DNA of 41,668 bases from an uncultured Mycoplasmatota bacterium (GTDB taxonomy: Bacteria > Bacillota_I > Bacilli_A > RF39 > UBA660), in assembly GCA_900552235.1 (NCBI GenBank), contig URYZ01000004.1, forward strand, positions 1 to 41,668. Direction: 5' to 3'. Below are positions 14,743 through 23,330 of the stretch, piece after piece. How positions within the stretch are numbered: the stretch's first letter is position 1; each line of letters starts with the position of its first letter. A program made the position numbers and the translations under genes. The notes under the pieces are model-generated. The model had not been told where the DNA came from and ran no database searches. It saw only the letters and a program-made list of their open reading frames with translations.

Positions 14743-15384
14743 CTAACTTATTTCCTTTTTTAAATTTATGATACTGTAAACGATACTTGCAAGTTTATTT
14801 AATCTATAAATATTTAAAATTACTCTTATATTTTCTAATTCTTTTTTATTAGCTAGTTTTTCATCTTTGATTAGTCCATAAGTAGATGTAGCATTTTTAA
14901 CTTCAAATATTAAACTAATTATTTCTATTATAAAAACAAGTAATAAAAGTGTTACGCCAAGATAAAATAACTGTTTCCAAATTAAAGTACCAATAATTGT
15001 AGATAATACACCAAATATTGAACCAAAATAAATTATTTTGTCAAAAATATTGTAAAGTTTAGGTATAGTTTTATCCTTTTCTAAAACATATCCACTTATA
15101 AATGCTGCTTTTACAGTATAAAATATACTTTCACCATTAAAAGTTTTACTATCAAGTCTTACAACATTATGTTCAACATCATACTCATTTGTTACAGTAC
15201 TTTTCTTTTCTACAATATATATATTATCTAAATTATTCTTATCTAAAATATGTTTTACAACATCAAAACCACTTAATCTTTTTGTTAAATATGTATTTTT
15301 AAAACTTCTAGAAATTTTTTCTATATATAAGTATGTCGCAATTGATACAGTACTTATTACCGCTAATATTATATAATAAATCAT
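14743..15384 (-). CDS. YugP-like membrane protein that has lost its zinc protease site
   Basis: 213 residues, with an N-terminal membrane helix and two more at about 118-155. The family landmarks of YugP-type putative zinc peptidases are present: LSGFDVVKHILDKNNL, a NEYDVEHNVVRLDSKTFNG block and a later FEVKNATS matching EFDAS. Where YugP has AAHEVGHA, this protein reads AAFISGYV (about residues 93-100), so both zinc His and the catalytic Glu are gone while the flanking Ala and Gly remain. It is intact and within a tight operon between cysS and mrnC, which suggests a retained non-enzymatic role rather than decay. Confidence 0.6.
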   Translation of the reverse strand: MIYYIILAVISTVSIATYLYIEKISRSFKNTYLTKRLSGFDVVKHILDKNNLDNIYIVEKKSTVTNEYDVEHNVVRLDSKTFNGESIFYTVKAAFISGYVLEKDKTIPKLYNIFDKIIYFGSIFGVLSTIIGTLIWKQLFYLGVTLLLLVFIIEIISLIFEVKNATSTYGLIKDEKLANKKELENIRVILNIYRLNKLASIVYSIINLKKEIS

Positions 15385-15396
15385 AAACTTTCCTTT

Positions 15397-16797
15397 CTAT
15401 AGATTTATAATTTCATATGTTGTATTATCTTTGGTATCTATTAATCTTACATTTTTATTTAATAATTCTTCCCTTATTTTATCCGCTAAAAGATAATCTT
15501 TATTTTCTTTAGCTTTTCTTCTTTCTTCTATTTTATCTAAAATATATTTTTCATCAATATCAAGTTTTATTTCTTCTTTTTTTAGAAGGTCAAGGCCTAA
15601 TACTTTATCAAATGATTTTATTATTTCTTTTTTAGTTAAATCATTTAATTCTTTATCTTTTAATACTTCATATACTAAGGTTAACATTAAAGATGTATTT
15701 AAATCATTATTAATTGCATCTTTAAACTTCTCTTTATAAAGTTTTACTTTATCAGATAAAATATTTCCTTCATCTTTTAAAGACAATACTTTATTTTTTA
15801 ATTTTAAATATGTATTTTGAGCTTGATTTAAAGCATCATAAGAGAATACTAATTGTTTTCTATAATGACTTCCTAAACAAAAATATCTATAAGCAAGTGG
15901 TAAATATTTTTTACTTTCAAGAAGAGATAAAGTTAAAAATTCTCCTTTACTTTTACTCATTTTACCAGTTTCATCATTTAAATATTCTCCGTGAACCCAG
16001 TAATTACACCATTTATGTCCAAAATATGCTTCACTTTGTGCTATTTCATTAGTATGATGTGGAAAAATTAAATCTACTCCTCCACAATGTAAATCTAAAT
16101 ATTCTCCTAAATAAAGACTTGCAAGTGTGGAACATTCAATATGCCATCCAGGGTAACCCACACCCCATGGACTATTCCATTTTTGTTCTTGATCTTCAAA
16201 TTTGCTTTTTGTAAACCATAAAACAAAATCATAAGGATTTTTCTTGTATAAATCATGACTAACATCATCTCTTACTGCTATTTTCTGGTTTTCTTCAGTT
16301 CTTCCTGATAGTTCATAATAATTTGGTATTTTAGATATATCAAAATATACATTTCCACCAGCTTGATAAGCATATCCTTTTTCTAGTAATGTTTCAATTA
16401 CATGTATATAATCATTTATATGCGAAGTTGCTTTTTCAATTATTTCTGGTCTTTTAATATTCATTTTATCCAAGTCTTCTAAGAATTTTTCAGTATAAAA
16501 TTCCGCTATTTCTTGAGCTGTTTTTCCTTCTTTTTTAGCACTATTACTCATTTTATCTTCACCAGTATCAGCATCATGCACAATATGACCAACATCTGTT
16601 ATATTCATTACCCTTTTTACATTATATCCAAGATAATTAAGTCCTTTTTCTAAAAAATCTTCAAATAAATATGTTCTTAAATTTCCTATATGGGCATAAT
16701 TATAAACAGTTGGTCCACATGTATACATTGTAACTTCCTTATCATTATGTGGAATAAATTTTTCAACTTTTTTAGTTAATGTATTATATATTTTCAT
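15397..16797 (-). CDS. cysS: cysteinyl-tRNA synthetase
   Basis: 466 residues from ATG 16797, which has GGAGGTG close upstream; an in-frame start 16 codons earlier is rejected because it lacks an SD and would add a non-conserved extension. Class I motifs are present: TCGPTVYNYAHIGNLRTYL (HIGH-type, zinc Cys), WHIECSTLA, HCGGVDLIFPHHTNEIAQSE and KMSKSKG. It charges tRNA-Cys. It starts an operon with the YugP-like gene, mrnC, rlmB and the sigma factor. Confidence 0.97.
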   Translation of the reverse strand: MKIYNTLTKKVEKFIPHNDKEVTMYTCGPTVYNYAHIGNLRTYLFEDFLEKGLNYLGYNVKRVMNITDVGHIVHDADTGEDKMSNSAKKEGKTAQEIAEFYTEKFLEDLDKMNIKRPEIIEKATSHINDYIHVIETLLEKGYAYQAGGNVYFDISKIPNYYELSGRTEENQKIAVRDDVSHDLYKKNPYDFVLWFTKSKFEDQEQKWNSPWGVGYPGWHIECSTLASLYLGEYLDLHCGGVDLIFPHHTNEIAQSEAYFGHKWCNYWVHGEYLNDETGKMSKSKGEFLTLSLLESKKYLPLAYRYFCLGSHYRKQLVFSYDALNQAQNTYLKLKNKVLSLKDEGNILSDKVKLYKEKFKDAINNDLNTSLMLTLVYEVLKDKELNDLTKKEIIKSFDKVLGLDLLKKEEIKLDIDEKYILDKIEERRKAKENKDYLLADKIREELLNKNVRLIDTKDNTTYEIINL

Positions 16798-16846
16798 AAA
16801 ACACCTCCATTTAATTTTATTAAATAAACTCTTTTTATATGGCATT

Positions 16847-16855
16847 ATTATATCA
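16847..16855 (-). promoter_or_regulatory. extended -10 promoter of cysS operon
   Basis: Minus strand TGATATAAT, a perfect extended -10, about 50 bases upstream of the cysS ATG and just past the clpC terminator. The -35 is poor. Confidence 0.5.
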
Positions 16856-16860
16856 CAACA

Positions 16861-16885
16861 AAAAAAACATGTCCATAAAAGACAT
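16861..16885 (-). terminator. terminator of clpC
   Basis: Minus strand ATGTC/GACAT (plus one G-U pair), 5-nt loop, followed by a run of eight U, a few bases after the clpC stop. The stem is short but the U-tract is good. Confidence 0.55.
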
Positions 16886-16893
16886 AAGAAAAA

Positions 16894-19197
16894 TTATCTT
16901 ACTTCTGTTTTTAAGGACATTATTTTTATATTATTATTTCCTTCAATTATTTTATCTATAAGCTTACTTTCCAAATAATCATTTATTACTTTTTTTACCT
17001 TTCTAGCACCATATATTTCATATTCACATAAATTTTTTATATCATCAAACACTTTTTTACTCAAAGTGAATTTTATGTTTTTTTCCTTATAAAAATCTCT
17101 TATAGTATTAAGTTCTTTATTTATTATTTTATCTATTACCTCTTCAGTAATCGAATTAAAATATATTGTTTTATTTATTCTATTTAAAAATGGAACACCA
17201 AAATAAGATTTTAAAGAAGTAGAATAATCATTTTCTTTATGATTAAAGCCAACATGTTTTTTATCGCTTCCAACATTTGATGTCATTATTATAATTGTAT
17301 TGTCAAACCTTATTATATTACCCTTAGAATCTTTCACTTTTCCTTCATCTAAGATTTGTAAAAATAAATCAAGAATATTAGGACTACATTTTTCTATTTC
17401 ATCAAGCAAAATAACTGAATAAGGTTTATTTCTTACTTCTTCAAAAACATTTTTATTATCATTATATCCAACATATCCTGCAGGACTACCAATTAATTTA
17501 CTTATTGAATGTGATTCTTTATATTCACTCATATCAAGTCTAATAAAGTTATCTTTACCATATAAAAGATTAGCATATTCTTTAGCAAGGTATGTTTTAC
17601 CTACGCCACTTTGCCCTACAAAAAGAATAGAATAAGGAAGATTATTATTCTTATATCCATATCTTATTTTTTTCGTAATTTCATATAAACTATTAATCGC
17701 ATCATCTTGACCTATTATTTTACTATTTAAAAGAGGTATTATGCTTTTTATTGAGGAAGTTTTATTATCTTCATAAATAGGTATTTTTGTTTTTTGTTCA
17801 ATAACTTCTTTTACATCTTTAAGGGTAACTGTTTTTAAATATGATTTATTAATATTTTTTAATTCTAATTCATTAAGTTTTGATTCAAGCATCATTTCTT
17901 TTTGTTTATAAACAAATGCATCATTAAATTTATTGTTTATAATAGAGGCATTTTTTAAATTTTTAGTTATATTAAGTTCATTGTTTATATTTTCATATTC
18001 TTTATATTTCTTTGTATTACTTGTAGATACTTTAGAACATACTTCATCTAATATATCAATAGCTTTATCAGGAAACTTTCTATCATAAATATACTTCTCA
18101 CAATAGTATACAATTTTTTCTACAATATCATTTGAAATTTTAACATTATGATATTTTTCATAAATTGGTGTTAACTTGTTTAAAATGTTAATTGTTGTTT
18201 TAATACTTGGTTCTTTTATTTCTATTTTTTGAAATCTTCTATCTAAAGCTTTATCTTTTTCAATAAATTCTTTATACTCATCAGTTGTTGTAGCCCCGAT
18301 TATTTTTATTTTTCCACGAGCTAAAGCGGGTTTTAAAATATTTGAAGCATCAATTGCTCCTTCGGCACCACCTGCCCCCACTAGGGTATGGATTTCATCA
18401 ATAAACAAAATTACTTCATTTGTATTTTCAAGCTCATTTATTATCTTCCCAAGACGTTCTTCAAACTCTCCACGATATTTTGTACCTGCGACTAAATTAG
18501 ACATCGAAACACTTATTATTTTTTTATTTTTTAAAGTAGGCACTTTATTTTCTACAATTAACTTAGCAAGACCTTCCACAACTGCTGTTTTACCAACTCC
18601 TGCTTCTCCAATTAAAATCGGATTATTTTTTGTTCTTCTTGATAATATCTCAATTAGACGTTTTATTTCTTCACCACGGTCTACGACAGGGTCTAATTCA
18701 CCTTCTTTAGCACGCAAGGTTAAATCAACGCCATAACTTTCAACAAGTAATTTTTCTTTAGAACTCTTTTTTAAAGGACTAACATAAAAATCCTCGTATA
18801 GCTCATCTACATTTATATTCATTCCAAGCATTATTCTAATAGCAACACCTTCTCCTTCTTCTAAAATCCCAAGGAGTAAGTCCTCACATGTTGCATATTC
18901 TTTATTATTTTCTTCCACATTATAATTAACTGTTTCAAGAATATTTCTTAAAAGTGGTGTATATAAATAAAAATCATTACTTTCTTTACCCATACCTACT
19001 ATTTTAATAAGTTCATTTCTAAATATATCATAAGTAATTCCATGATTTTTTAACTTATCTTTAATACCTTTTTCTCCATATTTTAAAAGTGATAATAATA
19101 AATGTTCACTTCCTATATAAGGATGTTTAAGACTAATCATTTCTTGCTTCATATTAACTAATACTTTTTTAGCTTGCTCTTCATATTTTGAAAACAT
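16894..19197 (-). CDS. clpC: ClpC-type AAA+ unfoldase
   Basis: 767 residues. An N-terminal Clp repeat domain (HPYIGSEHLLLSLL) precedes AAA1 (Walker A GEAGVGKTAVVEGL, Walker B VILFIDEIHTLVGAG), a middle region with a UVR-like helix (FNDAFVYKQKEMMLESKLNE), and AAA2 (GQSGVGKTYLAKEYA, Walker B SVILLDEIEKCSP). It unfolds proteins for ClpP. Normal length for ClpC is about 810. The usual partners ctsR, mcsA and mcsB are not adjacent, and I see no CtsR or CIRCE operator upstream. A GGGAGG SD precedes the ATG. Confidence 0.92.
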   Translation of the reverse strand: MFSKYEEQAKKVLVNMKQEMISLKHPYIGSEHLLLSLLKYGEKGIKDKLKNHGITYDIFRNELIKIVGMGKESNDFYLYTPLLRNILETVNYNVEENNKEYATCEDLLLGILEEGEGVAIRIMLGMNINVDELYEDFYVSPLKKSSKEKLLVESYGVDLTLRAKEGELDPVVDRGEEIKRLIEILSRRTKNNPILIGEAGVGKTAVVEGLAKLIVENKVPTLKNKKIISVSMSNLVAGTKYRGEFEERLGKIINELENTNEVILFIDEIHTLVGAGGAEGAIDASNILKPALARGKIKIIGATTTDEYKEFIEKDKALDRRFQKIEIKEPSIKTTINILNKLTPIYEKYHNVKISNDIVEKIVYYCEKYIYDRKFPDKAIDILDEVCSKVSTSNTKKYKEYENINNELNITKNLKNASIINNKFNDAFVYKQKEMMLESKLNELELKNINKSYLKTVTLKDVKEVIEQKTKIPIYEDNKTSSIKSIIPLLNSKIIGQDDAINSLYEITKKIRYGYKNNNLPYSILFVGQSGVGKTYLAKEYANLLYGKDNFIRLDMSEYKESHSISKLIGSPAGYVGYNDNKNVFEEVRNKPYSVILLDEIEKCSPNILDLFLQILDEGKVKDSKGNIIRFDNTIIIMTSNVGSDKKHVGFNHKENDYSTSLKSYFGVPFLNRINKTIYFNSITEEVIDKIINKELNTIRDFYKEKNIKFTLSKKVFDDIKNLCEYEIYGARKVKKVINDYLESKLIDKIIEGNNNIKIMSLKTEVR

Positions 19198-19276
19198 ATT
19201 TTGCCTCCCATTAATATTCTATGTATATAATGAGAATAAATTTGATTTTTTAATCAACAAATTATTACAAAAATAA

Positions 19277-19298
19277 AACTTATGATTTCTCATAAGTT
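19277..19298 (-). terminator. terminator of the surface-protein gene
   Basis: A 9-bp perfect stem AACTTATGA/TCATAAGTT with a 4-nt loop, followed on the minus strand by TTATTTTTG. It overlaps the last codons of the 19297 gene. Confidence 0.8.
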
Positions 19299-20310
19299 AT
19301 AATTCGAATGTATATGGAACTGTTGAAGTTCCTGTTCCTCCAGTTATTTGTACATTAGATACTAAATATAGTGTTGGTCTAATATATAGTTTTGTATTAG
19401 TACTATAATTATTATTTCCATTATAATAATTAATAATGCCACTTCCAAGATATTGAAAAGTCCCTGACAAAGAATTGGTTGATTGATTCAATAACCACTC
19501 ATGTTGTGTATTATATAACCAACTATTTGATTTGCAAAGAGAATTATTATAATTCCATAATGTTTGTGTACACTCATCGCTTACAGCATAACCACAGTCA
19601 CTGGCATACATAAGAGCTATTTTACCTGTCCAACTATTTGGATTTGTTCCTGAATAATAATCACTTCCGCTTATTTTTCTTTCATATTTATACATATCTT
19701 CTTTTGTAACATACGTTGATGAATAGCCACCAAGATAGTATTTTGCATCTCCTATCATAAGTTTATTTTTTTCTATTATGCTATCAAGATACGCATTTGT
19801 TCCTAAATAATTATTTAAGTAACTCCTCAACCAGGAATTTGTCCAATTATTTGATCTATCTTGATCCCAATATTGTGAAAATGCACTATCATTCCTCACT
19901 ATTTTTATTCTACTTTCTATCTTTCCTGTTCCATCATCTACTGGAAATATTCCTATTATTCGCCATACTTCATTATTAAATGTTACATAATTTTTTGGAC
20001 TTGCTCCACGGTATCTATATTCTGTTACGCTTTCATTAGTTCCAATTTGAAGTGTACTATCAGCTTCATGTGTTATTGTATATAATCCACTATTATCTTT
20101 ATTATCTGTTAATTTAATAAGAGTGTCTGCTCCACTTTTCTTTATTTTTCCTACTGTTCCTTCAATTATATTAGTACTTGTTTTACTAAAACTAAATAAT
20201 GCATAACTTGAATATCCTATACATACTAATATAATTAAAATAATTAATAATAAAAAATAACTATTTATTATTTTAATATCTGTTTTTAAAAAATTTATAA
20301 ACCTTTTCAT
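19297..20310 (-). CDS. membrane-anchored extracellular protein of unknown function
   Basis: 337 residues: a short basic N-terminus, one membrane helix (about 16-38, YFLLLIILIILVCIGYSSYA), then an Asn/Ser/Tyr/Trp-rich outer domain with VTFNNEVWRIIGIF, SWLRSYLNNYL, GKIALMYASDCGYA, three Cys and a C-terminal RPTLYLVSNVQITGGTGTS. Proteins of this pattern are repeated in gut Bacillota genomes; I recall them as an uncharacterised surface family. It may form disulfides. It has its own promoter and terminator between clpC and the M23 gene. Adhesin or wall-binding roles are possible but unproven. Confidence 0.65.
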   Translation of the reverse strand: MKRFINFLKTDIKIINSYFLLLIILIILVCIGYSSYALFSFSKTSTNIIEGTVGKIKKSGADTLIKLTDNKDNSGLYTITHEADSTLQIGTNESVTEYRYRGASPKNYVTFNNEVWRIIGIFPVDDGTGKIESRIKIVRNDSAFSQYWDQDRSNNWTNSWLRSYLNNYLGTNAYLDSIIEKNKLMIGDAKYYLGGYSSTYVTKEDMYKYERKISGSDYYSGTNPNSWTGKIALMYASDCGYAVSDECTQTLWNYNNSLCKSNSWLYNTQHEWLLNQSTNSLSGTFQYLGSGIINYYNGNNNYSTNTKLYIRPTLYLVSNVQITGGTGTSTVPYTFEL

Positions 20311-20354
20311 AACGACAGCACCTCTATTTTATTAACTATTAACTTTATAACTAA

Positions 20355-20381
20355 ATTATATAATACACCCTCCCATGTCAA
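20355..20381 (-). promoter_or_regulatory. promoter of the surface-protein gene
   Basis: Minus strand perfect TTGACA and perfect TATAAT separated by only 15 nt; a 17-nt spacing would use TAATTT instead. The spacer carries TGGGAGGGTG, a conspicuous G-rich patch in this AT-rich region. Confidence 0.6.
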
Positions 20382-20412
20382 TAATTTTTGTTTAAGTTTT
20401 TAACAATAGAAA

Positions 20413-20439
20413 AAAACAATAGTGTTTAGCTATTGTTTT
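20413..20439 (-). terminator. terminator of ftsE-ftsX-M23 operon
   Basis: A 10-bp stem AAAACAATAG/CTATTGTTTT with a 7-nt loop and a following run of six U on the minus strand, at the M23 stop codon. Confidence 0.85.
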
Positions 20440-21649
20440 ACCATCTTCCTGGGAAGTTTATTACATCCCTAGCATTAAAGGTATTTTTTACATATTTAGT
20501 ATATGATGAATAAGAGTGTCCATCATTTGTTATACCATAATAATGATCTTTTGATATTTCAAAGTGTAAATGAGCTCCAAAAGCACAATCATCATATCCT
20601 GAACTAAATAATTGACTACTTGTTGTATATCCACCTACCCAACCAATTAGTTGCCCTTTTGTTACTGTATCTCCGGCTTTTACATTAACATTTAATAAAT
20701 GCCAATACCTTGTTGTATAATATTTGCCATTGACAATGTGGTTAATTGTAATTATATTACCACCACAGTCATTTTTAATATTTTTATTAGCATATTTAAC
20801 GGCTGCGACATATCCTGAAGCGGCAGCATAAACTTTTGTCCCTTCTGAAGCTGCTAAATCTATTCCTTTATGGAAAGATGAACAATTTGCGCAAAGAATT
20901 GGTCTTGGTCCATATTCATCAGTAACAGTTCCACTTGCTGTTGGAATAATAAATCCTGTATCATGTAAAATTTTTCCAACACACGCAATAATATCTTGAT
21001 CATCTTTACATCCTTGATCTTGATATAATTTTATTGTTTTTCGAACAGATTTTATTTGTTCATCAATATCTTCATATTCTGTATAAGTTTTATTCATCTG
21101 TGTTCCTAAGCTTGTTACTTTGCTTTTATAATCTTCACTCATTTTATTTAAACTTTTTTTGGTTTCTTCTAATTCTTCTTGTTTTGTTTTACCATCTTCA
21201 ATTAATTTATTCATTTGATCCATTAATTCACTATTTTTTTTAGTTAATTGTTGAATTATGGAAATTCTATAAATAAAATCTGTAAAGTTCTCTGCTCCAA
21301 AAAGATAGTTTAAATAAAAGTTATCACTACTTGATTTTTGTGAAAAAACAATTAAATCTTTAATTTGTTCTTTTTTTTCTGCAATATCAAGTTCATTTTT
21401 TGTTATTTGTTGACTAATTGCTGTTTTTTCTTGTTCTGCTAAAATCATCTTTTCACTTATTTTTAATATTTCAGCATTTGCTTCATCTATTTTCTTTTGA
21501 ATTTCAGCCTGATTTTTTTGGACATATTCTTTCTCTTTTTGTAAATCTGATAATTCTTTTTTATAATCATTTATTGTAATTGCATTAACTTTAGCTACAG
21601 GTATTAAAAGAACTAGTAATAAAAATATTATAATACTTTTTTTATTCAT
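20438..21649 (-). CDS. secreted coiled-coil M23 peptidase, FtsEX partner (PcsB/EnvC-like)
   Basis: 403 residues. A signal peptide (IIIFLLLVLLIPVAKVNA) is followed by two long coiled-coil stretches (about 25-110 and 145-205) and a C-terminal M23 domain with HKGIDLA, RYWHLL and HLHFEIS, all zinc-site residues in place. Six Cys in the outer part suggest disulfides. Its ATG overlaps the ftsX stop by one base. Coiled-coil peptidases next to ftsEX (EnvC, PcsB, CwlO) are activated by the ABC complex to cut wall during division or elongation. Unlike EnvC the M23 site looks catalytically intact. Confidence 0.88.
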   Translation of the reverse strand: MNKKSIIIFLLLVLLIPVAKVNAITINDYKKELSDLQKEKEYVQKNQAEIQKKIDEANAEILKISEKMILAEQEKTAISQQITKNELDIAEKKEQIKDLIVFSQKSSSDNFYLNYLFGAENFTDFIYRISIIQQLTKKNSELMDQMNKLIEDGKTKQEELEETKKSLNKMSEDYKSKVTSLGTQMNKTYTEYEDIDEQIKSVRKTIKLYQDQGCKDDQDIIACVGKILHDTGFIIPTASGTVTDEYGPRPILCANCSSFHKGIDLAASEGTKVYAAASGYVAAVKYANKNIKNDCGGNIITINHIVNGKYYTTRYWHLLNVNVKAGDTVTKGQLIGWVGGYTTSSQLFSSGYDDCAFGAHLHFEISKDHYYGITNDGHSYSSYTKYVKNTFNARDVINFPGRW

Positions 21650-22554
21650 TATATTTTTATATACCTCCTTACTGCTCTTGCAGATCCTATCATACCTACT
21701 AACATACCAACAAGTACAATTAATAATGATATTTGAATAGTAAATGGCATTGGATGTACAAGTCTAATAAGTGGAGAGAATAATTGTCCTTTTAACATTT
21801 GATATAATGCTTGATAACCATAAGTCATTACAAGCACTGGAATAATTGATCCAATTATACCTAAAATTACACCTTCAATTATGAATGGGAATTTTATTCT
21901 TGTATTACTAGCTCCAACTAAGCGCATAATTGAAATTTCTTTTTGTCTTGAAAAGATTGTTAATTTAATTGTATTTATGATTAAGAATATTGTAACTAAA
22001 ATAAGAGCAATACCTACAACTAATGTTACCTTTTCTACTGTATCAAATGCTTTTACAAGTTGTTCTACTATTCCTTCACCATATGATACACTTTCTACTC
22101 CTTTTAAAGCTTCAATTTGATTAACTGTCGATTTTATTTGTTCAACATCTTTTACTTTTAAAGTATAAGTATCCATTAATGGATTTTCACTATCATTCCA
22201 TGTTGAAAGAATTTTAGATATTTCATTTTTTTCACTTTCCATGTTATTTTTTATATCTTGTTTTGAAGTATATTCACATGAATCTTTGTCAACATTTTCA
22301 AGTTCTTTGATTTTTGTCATTATTTCTTCTTCTTCATCATATGTCAAGCTATTATCAAAAAATGTTACAATTGTTACATCTTCTTTTATTAATGTAGCAA
22401 AATTATCTACATTTTTTGCAATTATAAGGGTAGATCCTATTATTATTAAAGTAATTGTTATACAAGATATTGATGCTAAAGATAAACTAAAGTTTCTAAT
22501 TACACTTTTAAAAGCATCTCTTATACTTCTTCCAACCATCCTAAAAAACTTCAT
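21649..22554 (-). CDS. ftsX: cell-division ABC transporter-like membrane protein FtsX
   Basis: 301 residues with four membrane segments: one near 20-50, an extracellular loop of about 130 residues, and three in the C-terminal half. FtsX landmarks are EISIMRLVGASNTRIKFPFI and the final GMLVGMIGSARAVRRYI. It transmits ATP hydrolysis by FtsE to the extracellular peptidase. It overlaps ftsE by 14 bases and the M23 gene by one, so the three are co-expressed. Confidence 0.94.
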   Translation of the reverse strand: MKFFRMVGRSIRDAFKSVIRNFSLSLASISCITITLIIIGSTLIIAKNVDNFATLIKEDVTIVTFFDNSLTYDEEEEIMTKIKELENVDKDSCEYTSKQDIKNNMESEKNEISKILSTWNDSENPLMDTYTLKVKDVEQIKSTVNQIEALKGVESVSYGEGIVEQLVKAFDTVEKVTLVVGIALILVTIFLIINTIKLTIFSRQKEISIMRLVGASNTRIKFPFIIEGVILGIIGSIIPVLVMTYGYQALYQMLKGQLFSPLIRLVHPMPFTIQISLLIVLVGMLVGMIGSARAVRRYIKI

Positions 22555-23239
22555 CTTTATATTCCCCCTCCTTATAATCTTTTACAAGTCTACCATCTTT
22601 TAATACTAAAACTCTTTTTTTCATTTTTTCAACGATTTCATGATCATGTGTAACCATAAGAATTGTTGTTCCTAAATCTCTATTAATCTTATCTAAAATA
22701 TTCATTATTTCCATACTAATAACAGGGTCTAGGTTTCCAGTTGGTTCATCGCAAATTAATATTTTGGGATTATTAACAATAGCACGTGCTATTGCCACTC
22801 TTTGTTGTTCCCCTCCAGATAATTTATCAGGATAAGACTTAGCTTTATGTTTTAATCCTACTTGATCAAGAACTTCAATAACTTTTTTTCTTATTTCTTT
22901 TGTATCTGCCCCTGTCACTTCAAGTGCAAACGCAACATTTTCATAAACTGTTAATTTAGGAAGTAATTTGTAGTCTTGGAATACTACTCCAATTTTTCTT
23001 CTTAATTTATATACTTTAGAATTTCTTAATTTACCAACATTAACCCCTCCAAGGATTATTTCTCCACGAGTTGGTTTTTCTTCTCTATAAAGCATTTTTA
23101 TTAAAGTTGATTTACCACTTCCACTACCACCTATAATAAAAACAAATTCTCCTTTTTCAATATCTAGGTTTAAATCATATATTGCTCCAACACCATTTGG
23201 ATATGTTTTAAACACATTTTTTATTGTAATTATTTTCAA
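22541..23239 (-). CDS. ftsE: cell-division ATP-binding protein FtsE
   Basis: 232 residues with all ABC ATPase motifs: Walker A GGSGSGKSTLIK, Q-loop VFQDYKLLP, signature LSGGEQQRVAIARAI, Walker B ILICDEPTGNLDP and the switch His (MVTHDHEIV). The YKLLPKLTVYENVAFALEVTG stretch is typical of FtsE. It pairs with FtsX to drive the secreted M23 peptidase downstream. It heads the three-gene operon. Confidence 0.96.
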   Translation of the reverse strand: MKIITIKNVFKTYPNGVGAIYDLNLDIEKGEFVFIIGGSGSGKSTLIKMLYREEKPTRGEIILGGVNVGKLRNSKVYKLRRKIGVVFQDYKLLPKLTVYENVAFALEVTGADTKEIRKKVIEVLDQVGLKHKAKSYPDKLSGGEQQRVAIARAIVNNPKILICDEPTGNLDPVISMEIMNILDKINRDLGTTILMVTHDHEIVEKMKKRVLVLKDGRLVKDYKEGEYKDEVF

Positions 23240-23285
23240 TCATAACACCACCTTATTTTTAGTTTTAAAATTACACTATATAATA

Positions 23286-23294
23286 ATTATACCA
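23286..23294 (-). promoter_or_regulatory. extended -10 promoter of ftsEX operon
   Basis: Minus strand TGGTATAAT, an extended -10 with weak -35, about 47 bases upstream of the ftsE start. Confidence 0.55.
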
Positions 23295-23330
23295 TTAAAA
23301 TCTAATTACACCTAACTTATATAGTAAATT

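Noticed and set aside
19198..19276. CtsR or CIRCE operator upstream of clpC
   Set aside because: No GGTCAAA direct repeats and no TTAGCACTC inverted repeat; only an A/T palindrome TTGATT/AATCAA is present, which is not specific.
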